Assembly (NCBI RefSeq): GCF_016772275.1
Contig: NZ_CP065425.1
Location: 1,828,653-1,892,652, forward strand
Length of the DNA stretch: 64,000 nt
Reading direction: 5' to 3'
Source: Heyndrickxia vini
GTDB lineage: Bacteria; Bacillota; Bacilli; Bacillales; Bacillaceae_C
Shown here: piece by piece, positions 58,370 to 64,000 of the stretch
Layout: the number at the start of each line of letters is the position of its first letter
Position numbering within the stretch: the stretch's first letter is position 1
Translations under genes and position numbers: made by a program
Notes under the pieces: generated by a model
What the model saw: the letters and a program-made list of their open reading frames with translations, nothing else
Databases searched by the model: none
Told to the model about the DNA's origin: nothing

Positions 58370-58397
58370 AAAAAGGCTGACAATTTCTTGTCAGCCT
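58370..58397 (-). terminator. Terminator of the cold-shock gene
   Basis: AGGCTGACAA (58374-58383) and TTGTCAGCCT (58388-58397) form a perfect stem. On the minus strand it is followed by TTTTTGG, so it serves the cold-shock gene; it may also stop ypeQ. Confidence 0.82.
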
Positions 58398-58412
58398 GCA
58401 TATTTTATATTA

Positions 58413-58613
58413 TTATTTTTTAGTTACATTAGCAGCTTGCGGTCCTCGGTTTCCTTCAACAATTTCAAAAGAAACTTCTTGGCCTTCTTCTAAAGTTTTA
58501 AAGCCTTCACTTTGAATAGCAGTGAAATGGACAAATACGTCGTCTCCACCTTCAACTTCGATAAAACCATAGCCTTTTTCGTTATTAAACCATTTAACTT
58601 TACCGTTTTGCAT
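58413..58613 (-). CDS. cspD: Cold-shock protein (CspD type)
   Basis: A 66-residue OB-fold single-stranded nucleic acid binder. RNP1 is KGYGFIEV and RNP2 is VFVHFTAI, both intact. It acts as an RNA chaperone. The ATG follows TAGGAGGAATAGG. In B. subtilis the gene next to ypeP/ypeQ is cspD, so the symbol is by position. A long 5' leader and promoter are described separately. Confidence 0.94.
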   Translation of the reverse strand: MQNGKVKWFNNEKGYGFIEVEGGDDVFVHFTAIQSEGFKTLEEGQEVSFEIVEGNRGPQAANVTKK

Positions 58614-58983
58614 AATTCCTATTCCTCCTATATCTTACAGCACGATGTGCCAAGAAAAAATATTGTCCATTAAATAGTCTTTAATATTTTTAATAAAAGA
58701 AAAGTTTGAATATTTAATGACAATTTTAATATACACCATAGTCAATAAATGAGTCAAGATTTCATGTGTATATAAGTTAAATGTTATGAATTTTTAAATA
58801 AATTATAATGCATTTCATTTAAATCAGCGTTTAAAAAAGGATTTCTTGTTTAATCGTGGCAATTATAGTAAACTTCATATTGAGGAAAAGCCTTAAATCG
58901 GTCCTTTATTTAAAAGGTATCAACTTTATAATAAAGGTTATTTTCGACTACATATTTTTTATATTATAAATGGAGGTTTAGGG
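58614..58983. other. Gap between the cold-shock gene and mntR
   Basis: About 370 AT-rich bases with no gene. The left 110 bases are the 5' untranslated leader of the cold-shock gene, with a promoter at 58728-58757. The rest is the mntR promoter region, in which I see no clear -35/-10 pair or manganese operator. The ribosome site for mntR is TGGAGGTTTAG. Confidence 0.6.
58728..58757 (-). promoter_or_regulatory. Promoter of the cold-shock gene with a long leader
   Basis: On the minus strand TTGACT (58757-58752), 18 bases, then TATATT (58733-58728). It predicts a start near 58721 and an untranslated leader of about 108 bases, the size typical of cold-shock mRNAs. Confidence 0.55.
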
Positions 58984-59406
58984 ATGCCTACGCCAAGTAT
59001 GGAAGATTATATTGAACAAATATATTTATTGATTGAAAATAAAGGTTACGCCCGTGTATCGGATATTGCAGATGCTCTTTCCGTCCATCCCTCCTCGGTT
59101 ACGAAAATGGTGCAAAAGCTTGATAAGGATGAATATTTAGTTTATGAAAAATATCGTGGCCTTGTTCTTACACAAAAAGGGAAAAAGATAGGGAAACGTC
59201 TAGTCGATCGTCATGATTTGTTAGAACAGTTTCTAAAAATTATTGGTGTGAAAGAAGAAAATATATATCAAGATGTTGAAGGAATTGAGCATCACTTAAG
59301 TTGGAATTCAATTGATCGCATTGGCGATTTAGTTCAATTTTTTGAAGAGGATCTTGAACGTGCAGAAGCCTTAAAACAATTACAATTAAAAAATGAAGCA
59401 GAATAA
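58984..59406 (+). CDS. mntR: Manganese transport regulator MntR
   Basis: A 140-residue DtxR-family repressor that senses Mn(II) and controls manganese uptake genes. The winged helix-turn-helix ([21 protein letters not shown]) occupies residues 26-46. All six metal ligands known from B. subtilis MntR are here at the same numbers: Asp8, Glu11, His77, Glu99, Glu102 and His103. The ATG follows TGGAGGTTTAGGG. It stands alone between a cold-shock gene and a convergent DUF3892 gene. Confidence 0.97.
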   Translation: MPTPSMEDYIEQIYLLIENKGYARVSDIADALSVHPSSVTKMVQKLDKDEYLVYEKYRGLVLTQKGKKIGKRLVDRHDLLEQFLKIIGVKEENIYQDVEGIEHHLSWNSIDRIGDLVQFFEEDLERAEALKQLQLKNEAE

Positions 59407-59440
59407 AAGAACCGTTAAATTACGGTTCTTTTATTTTTTT
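59402..59440 (+). terminator. Terminator after mntR
   Basis: AATAAAAGAACCGT (59402-59415) and ACGGTTCTTTTATT (59422-59435) pair perfectly and run into more T's. The stem begins within the last codons and covers the mntR stop. Confidence 0.92.
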
Positions 59441-59442
59441 CA

Positions 59443-59661
59443 TCAGAAAATGGAGGGATAGTAGGAAAAATAACGATCATTTTCATCGTCATTTACTAAA
59501 GTAGCAATCCCGTTTTGATTCGAATCGATATTTGCGCCATTTAGTAACCCATCTTTTGTTTCCAATAAAGCTTTTCGATAAGAGATAATTCTGCCGCTGG
59601 AAGTTTGGAAGCTGATAATTTCTCCCTCATCATTGCGTTGGACTTTTGAAATATATTCCAT
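59443..59661 (-). CDS. DUF3892 family protein
   Basis: A 72-residue protein, MEYISKVQRNDEGEII, with the core GRIISYRKALLETKDGLLNGANI. This matches the short beta-rich DUF3892 domain of Bacillales. ATG at 59661 is chosen as AAAGGAG lies before it; the ATG at 59682 would include that site. Function unknown. It lies between mntR and fhs. Confidence 0.82.
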   Translation of the reverse strand: MEYISKVQRNDEGEIISFQTSSGRIISYRKALLETKDGLLNGANIDSNQNGIATLVNDDENDRYFSYYPSIF

Positions 59662-59816
59662 ATGAATGTTTCTCCTTTCCATTAAAATGTAGTTATTTCT
59701 ATTTTGAAGCGTATAGTAGAAAAATAAACATATAAAATTATTATTGAATCTTTTTAATGTAGAAAAAGTATATAATGTAGGTAAATAATTTATTTATTTG
59801 AATGGGGGCTATACAC

Positions 59817-61505
59817 TTGGGTGAAGATAAATCAGTTAAATCAGATATACTAATTGCTCAAGAAACACAATTAAAACATATAGGAGAAATTGCAGAAAGC
59901 ATTGGGCTAACCGACGAAGATATTGAATATTACGGTAAATATAAAGCGAAAATTACTTATGATAAAATACATAGTTTTAATGAAAATAAAGATGGTCGAT
60001 TAATTTTAGTTACTTCAATAAATCCAACTCCAGCTGGCGAAGGAAAATCAACTGTGACTGTAGGATTAGGAGACGCGTTGCACCAGTTAGGAAAGAAAGT
60101 TGTTATTGCCCTTCGAGAGCCATCTTTAGGTCCAACTATGGGCATGAAAGGTGGGGCTACTGGTGGAGGATATGCTCAAGTATTACCTATGGAAGATATC
60201 AATTTACACTTTACCGGCGATCTTCACGCAATAACCGCTGCAAATAATGCACTTGCAGCGCTAATGGACAATCATATCCATCAAGGCAACCAATTACAAA
60301 TTGATCAAAGACGAATTGTATGGAAGCGTGCTCTTGATATTAATGACAGGGCATTAAGGCAAATTGTAATTGGTCTTGGTGGTCCAACACAAGGTGTTCC
60401 CCGTGAAGACGGTTTTGATATTACCGTAGCTTCAGAAATTATGGCCGTACTTTGTTTATCAGCTAGTATTGAAGATTTAAAGCAAAGATTAGCGAAAATG
60501 GTTGTCGGATACGATACATCCAAACAACCTATTACAGTTGGAGATTTAGGTGTAGAAGGTGCTCTTAGCTTATTATTGAAAGATGCATTGAAACCGAATC
60601 TTGTTCAAACAATTGAACATACCCCCGCTTTAGTCCACGGTGGACCATTTGCAAATATCGCACATGGATGTAATAGTGTTATGGCAACAAAAACAGCATT
60701 AAAAATGGCAGATTATGTTGTAACAGAAGCGGGGTTTGGGGCAGATTTAGGCGCTGAAAAATTTCTAAATATCAAGGCAAGGGCGGCAAAAATAAAACCT
60801 GATGCTGTAGTGATAGTTGCAACAATTAGAGCATTAAAAATGCATGGGGGCATGTTAAAGTCGGAGCTGCAACATGAGAATGTTTCAGCAATGAAAAAAG
60901 GGCTCGAAAACCTTAAGAAACATATAGAAACAATTAATAACTTTGGTTTACCAATTGTCGTTGGAATCAACCGATTTATTTCTGATACTGATGAAGAAAT
61001 CAATACGCTGACAAATTGGTGTACTGAACAAAAAGTGCCTGTAGCATTAACTGAAGTATGGGAAAAAGGCGGAAAGGGCGGTTTGCAATTAGCTGAGTTT
61101 GTTCTTGAACAAATTGAATCTAATAAGCAAACGTTTAAGTTCCTCTATGAACTGAATCAACCTATTGAAGAAAAAATTAAAACAATTGTACAAAAAGTGT
61201 ATGGGGGTTCTGATGTAGAATTTTCTATCAAAGCAAAGAAACAATTAAAAGAATTTCAAGAATTTGGGTGGGATAAGTTGCCAGTCTGTATGGCGAAAAC
61301 ACAATATTCATTATCAGATGAACCTTCCAAATTAGGACGTCCGAGAAATTTTACGATACATGTTCGTGAATTAAAACCAAAATTAGGGGCTGGATTTATT
61401 GTCGCATTAACCGGTGACGTGATGACCATGCCTGGACTACCGAAAAAACCTGCTGCTTACCAGATGGATGTTGATGAAAATGGAAGAGCAATAGGACTAT
61501 TTTAA
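59817..61505 (+). CDS. fhs: Formate-tetrahydrofolate ligase
   Basis: A 562-residue enzyme that activates formate to 10-formyl-THF with ATP, feeding one-carbon metabolism. The P-loop [11 protein letters not shown] and the THF/formate-site segments [29 protein letters not shown] and KMHGG are present. I choose TTG at 59817 since ATGGGGGCTATACAC provides a ribosome site; the ATG at 59802 has none before it. The length is close to the 559 residues of the Moorella enzyme. A terminator follows. Confidence 0.95.
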   Translation: MGEDKSVKSDILIAQETQLKHIGEIAESIGLTDEDIEYYGKYKAKITYDKIHSFNENKDGRLILVTSINPTPAGEGKSTVTVGLGDALHQLGKKVVIALREPSLGPTMGMKGGATGGGYAQVLPMEDINLHFTGDLHAITAANNALAALMDNHIHQGNQLQIDQRRIVWKRALDINDRALRQIVIGLGGPTQGVPREDGFDITVASEIMAVLCLSASIEDLKQRLAKMVVGYDTSKQPITVGDLGVEGALSLLLKDALKPNLVQTIEHTPALVHGGPFANIAHGCNSVMATKTALKMADYVVTEAGFGADLGAEKFLNIKARAAKIKPDAVVIVATIRALKMHGGMLKSELQHENVSAMKKGLENLKKHIETINNFGLPIVVGINRFISDTDEEINTLTNWCTEQKVPVALTEVWEKGGKGGLQLAEFVLEQIESNKQTFKFLYELNQPIEEKIKTIVQKVYGGSDVEFSIKAKKQLKEFQEFGWDKLPVCMAKTQYSLSDEPSKLGRPRNFTIHVRELKPKLGAGFIVALTGDVMTMPGLPKKPAAYQMDVDENGRAIGLF

Positions 61506-61508
61506 AGC

Positions 61509-61535
61509 AAAACAGGCGAAAAGCCTGTTTTTTCT
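61509..61535 (+). terminator. Terminator after fhs
   Basis: AAAACAGGC (61509-61517) and GCCTGTTTT (61523-61531), with T's after, four bases from the fhs stop. Confidence 0.92.
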
Positions 61536-61577
61536 TTTATGCATATTATTTGAACACATTTATTTTTCTGAAAAGTA

Positions 61578-61606
61578 TTTACAAATATCTATAGTTATTT
61601 TAGTAT
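61578..61606 (+). promoter_or_regulatory. Candidate promoter for the 17-codon ORF and GNAT-fusion gene
   Basis: TTTACA (61578-61583), a 17-base spacer, then TAGTAT (61601-61606). It is the only good pair in the space after fhs. Confidence 0.45.
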
Positions 61607-61655
61607 TACTGAAGGAAGAAAAAACTTCCAATTTAATAGAAGGGAGAAATATATT

Positions 61656-61709
61656 ATGCGTTTACTTACAAAAAGAAATTTAAAAAAGAAAAAGGATGAC
61701 ACTACGTAG
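61656..61709 (+). CDS. 17-residue leader-like ORF
   Basis: ATG at 61656 with a strong AGAAGGGAGAAAT site opens 17 codons: MRLLTKRNLKKKKDDTT, highly basic and with a LKKKK run. It ends 26 bases before the GNAT-fusion gene. It may be a leader peptide that couples or attenuates the next gene, or a small gene by itself. No conserved family known. Confidence 0.4.
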   Translation: MRLLTKRNLKKKKDDTT

Positions 61710-61735
61710 AGAAAAGGAAAGAAGAGGAGAATATG

Positions 61736-64000
61736 ATGATAAATCCATTGACAGAAACAATAAAAATCGTAAAGTATCGTGAAGAATTGGCAAAATCAAT
61801 TGCAGACATGTGGAATGAAAGTCGTGATAGCTGGGGTGGCGATTCAGCGATTATGTCTGAAGAGCAAGTGCTTGAAAAAGAAGCGAATTCTGAGGATTTA
61901 TTCTTATATCTCGCTTTGGACGGGGAAAAGGTAGTTGGATATTGTGGGATATCTGAATATAAAGAAGATATAGAGGCTCTTTATATTCGATTATTAAACG
62001 TGCATCCAGACTATCATGGCAAGAAAATCGGTAAACAACTTGTTTTAAAGGCAGTAGAAAAGACAATTGAATTAGGTTGGCCGCGTATCGACCTTTATAC
62101 ATGGCCGGGGAATGTAAAGGCTGTACCTTTATACAAGAAATGTGGTTTTTTTTGGGAGGATCGGGATGATACGACCCACTTAATGAATTTTATTCCATTA
62201 GTTCTACAAAATGAAATAACAAAACCGCTATTTCATTCAATTGATTGGTATGAAGACAATGTGAGAGCGATTGAAGTAAAACCTGATGGGATAAAAGAAA
62301 ATGGATTCACCTATTACGAATATGTTTGGGAAAATGAACAACATTTTCTTCGTGTTCAAATAGAAAAGAGTGGAAGAGGGATTCGTTTAATTGAAACGAA
62401 TGATATCAAAATTGAACTTCTAATGGGCCAACATACTCAGATTGAAGGAAGAGAATCCAATCTTCAACTACAAATAGAAAATAAACGGATCGATTCGCTA
62501 AATGTAACGGTAGAAGGCTGTAAAAATGAAAGAACTCATGTACAGGGAAAAATAACCGAAGCGATTAAACAAAATAAAATATTCGAATTTCCAGTTCATA
62601 TAAAAAATGGTGAGGAGCCGAATGAATGGATCACACATCCTAAGGCAGAAGTTCAGATTGTAATTAATGGACGGAAGTCTAAGCTAGCTGTTGGTGTATT
62701 TCCAAAAAAGGCGATGAAAGTAAAACCGGTTTATATTCCGAAAAAATTCGACACGAATAAACAACAATATTGTTATATAGAAATTGATAATTTTTTAAAA
62801 AATGAAGCTGAAATTTCTATTAAACTTTCACCTAATGCTTTGGTACAGTGGGAGAAGTCTACTTATTCATCGAAAATTACTGAAACGGGTATGATAAAAA
62901 TCCCTTTCCAAATCAAGAAATATGGCTTTGTACAATCGGAGTGTACAGTGACCGTTCATACTGCTAATGAAATCTTTGAATGGAAGGAAACATTAGCATT
63001 TTCAATGCCATATTTTGGGGTGAAAGATGGGGGATTTGATCAAGAATTTTTTTATTTGCAAAATGGATTTTACACGGTAAACATTCGTAAAAGGGATAAT
63101 GCCATTTCATTTGGAGATGAACAAAAATTTAACCAAAGAACATTCCTTTTTCCACCAAAGTTTGGAAAACCTTATATTGCTGAATTGCCAAAAAAACAAG
63201 CATCTTCTTATGAATGGAATTACACTGAGACATCAGCAATTATGAAAATTCACTATGAAATTGAGAAGCCATTCAAGCAAAATGTAGCACTATGTTTTGA
63301 ATTATTCGGTGAAGGTCTATTAAACTTTTGGCTAGAAATAGAAAATGTATCTGAATCGATTGTAGAAAATTTGTATATTTACCAGCCAATAAGACATGAG
63401 TTAAATCAAACTTATCTACCATTAAACAATGAAATCGTTTATTTTAATGATTCAAAAATGACCGATTTAAGCCAATTAAACAGTAAGGATGTTACGAGTA
63501 ATTGGATATTTTCCGACGATAAAAAGGACCCGCACGGGATAATATGGGACCGCCAAATGAAAATCGGATTTGATGGTTGGGTATTATATTTGGAAGAAAA
63601 TATCAGGAAGATTACAAAAAATGAAATTAGAAAGTCCAAAATAATTCGCTTTTCATTAGGTGTCATAAAAACCGTGGAGGAATTCCAACTATTTGCTAAT
63701 GATACTTCGAAACAAACTGTTGTAGATGAAGTAGAAATAAGAACAAAAACACGAAATCCCATAATTTCAACTAATAAGGTAGAATTAATATTAAAAAGAA
63801 GTCAAAACCGTTATTTCAATGGTGTATTATCTTTTTTGAATAATGATGAACCACTGAAAAACATTAGTATTGAACAGGTAAATAATGATGCATTTAAATT
63901 TATCTATCAAACGAAAGATGACCCATTTGTTTCCCTTCAATATGTACTGGAAAATGAGTCTCAAACGATACAAGGATCATCCTTATTGTTGCGGAAAGCT
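61736..64000 (+). CDS. GNAT acetyltransferase fused to a long uncharacterised region, truncated at window end
   Basis: The frame is open for 755 codons to the last base, so the gene continues past the window. Residues about 1-150 form a GNAT acetyltransferase: RLLNVHPDYHGKKIGKQLVLKAVE is motif A, but with Lys where the second family Gly is expected in the acetyl-CoA loop, and VPLYKKCGFFWEDRD is the C-terminal motif. The remaining 600 residues are beta-rich with no motif I know: many Asn/Lys/Glu, no signal peptide, no membrane helix. The ATG at 61736 follows GAGGAG. Members of this long class occur in some Bacillaceae, function unknown to me. A neighbouring ATG at 61733 is also possible. Confidence 0.85.
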   Translation, partial: MINPLTETIKIVKYREELAKSIADMWNESRDSWGGDSAIMSEEQVLEKEANSEDLFLYLALDGEKVVGYCGISEYKEDIEALYIRLLNVHPDYHGKKIGKQLVLKAVEKTIELGWPRIDLYTWPGNVKAVPLYKKCGFFWEDRDDTTHLMNFIPLVLQNEITKPLFHSIDWYEDNVRAIEVKPDGIKENGFTYYEYVWENEQHFLRVQIEKSGRGIRLIETNDIKIELLMGQHTQIEGRESNLQLQIENKRIDSLNVTVEGCKNERTHVQGKITEAIKQNKIFEFPVHIKNGEEPNEWITHPKAEVQIVINGRKSKLAVGVFPKKAMKVKPVYIPKKFDTNKQQYCYIEIDNFLKNEAEISIKLSPNALVQWEKSTYSSKITETGMIKIPFQIKKYGFVQSECTVTVHTANEIFEWKETLAFSMPYFGVKDGGFDQEFFYLQNGFYTVNIRKRDNAISFGDEQKFNQRTFLFPPKFGKPYIAELPKKQASSYEWNYTETSAIMKIHYEIEKPFKQNVALCFELFGEGLLNFWLEIENVSESIVENLYIYQPIRHELNQTYLPLNNEIVYFNDSKMTDLSQLNSKDVTSNWIFSDDKKDPHGIIWDRQMKIGFDGWVLYLEENIRKITKNEIRKSKIIRFSLGVIKTVEEFQLFANDTSKQTVVDEVEIRTKTRNPIISTNKVELILKRSQNRYFNGVLSFLNNDEPLKNISIEQVNNDAFKFIYQTKDDPFVSLQYVLENESQTIQGSSLLLRKA

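Noticed and set aside
61612-61629. GGAAG-AAAAAA-CTTCC as terminator or operator
   Set aside because: Only five pairs and A-rich loop; likely chance.

Overview
This is low-GC, densely packed DNA from an endospore-forming Bacillaceae bacterium. The evidence is the gene order, which follows the Bacillus subtilis aroA/ypiA-to-ypeQ interval, strong GGAGG-type ribosome sites, two small acid-soluble spore proteins, spore coat protein CotD, bacillithiol genes, a type-B RNase P RNA and a bc-type menaquinol reductase of Bacillus architecture. I see no insertion sequence, prophage, CRISPR array or tRNA. The window is mostly core chromosome with a few lineage-specific inserts.

Layout. 1-9.6 kb: the end of aroA, a protein that resembles a decayed amidohydrolase, ypiA-ypiB-ypiF, the qcrABC respiratory operon, ypjA-ypjB, the yugP-type protease, and a convergent YitT-family gene. 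9.8-15.4 kb: ypjD-dapB-mgsA-bshB1-bshA-cca-birA, a tight and often overlapping operon for lysine precursors, methylglyoxal, bacillithiol, tRNA CCA ends and biotin control. 15.4-24.4 kb: a structured 317-base gap, panBCD (pantothenate), dinG, ypmA-ypmB-aspB, dnaD-nth. 24.4-28.2 kb (minus strand): recU-ponA and a small sspM-like gene. 28.4-34.7 kb: yppE, yppG, an Hsp20 gene, the mrfA-mrfB DNA-repair pair with a candidate LexA box, and cotD. 34.7-41.4 kb: ypsA, gpsB, rnpB, a frameshifted ypsC, ypvA, ypwA. 41.4-44.7 kb: an EamA transporter and a ba3-type oxidase operon (subunits IIa, II and I) behind an Fnr/CRP-type palindrome. 44.8-47.7 kb: guanine riboswitch-xpt-pbuX, a tiny zinc-ribbon gene, cheX. 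48-55.6 kb: type III polyketide synthase and methyltransferase (bpsAB), dynamin-like dynA, a sulfurtransferase, ypcP, sspL. 55.7-64 kb: a small conserved gene, a second EamA transporter, two RNase H-like genes, ypeQ, a cold-shock gene, mntR, fhs, and a very long GNAT-fusion gene that runs off the window.

The most informative signals outside ordinary core genes are: a perfect TGTGA-N6-TCACA site placed exactly 41.5 bases upstream of the predicted start of the ba3 oxidase transcript; a near-consensus LexA box before mrfAB; a one-base deletion in a T run that splits ypsC; a roughly 200-base block bounded by inverted repeats before panB; the giant GNAT-fusion protein with a 17-codon ORF ahead of it; and several genes under 60 codons (oxidase subunit IIa, SspM-like, SspL, a zinc ribbon, a one-helix membrane peptide). 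I found no convincing wholly new multi-gene system. Functional names rest on sequence motifs and remembered family features and gene order; no searches were run.
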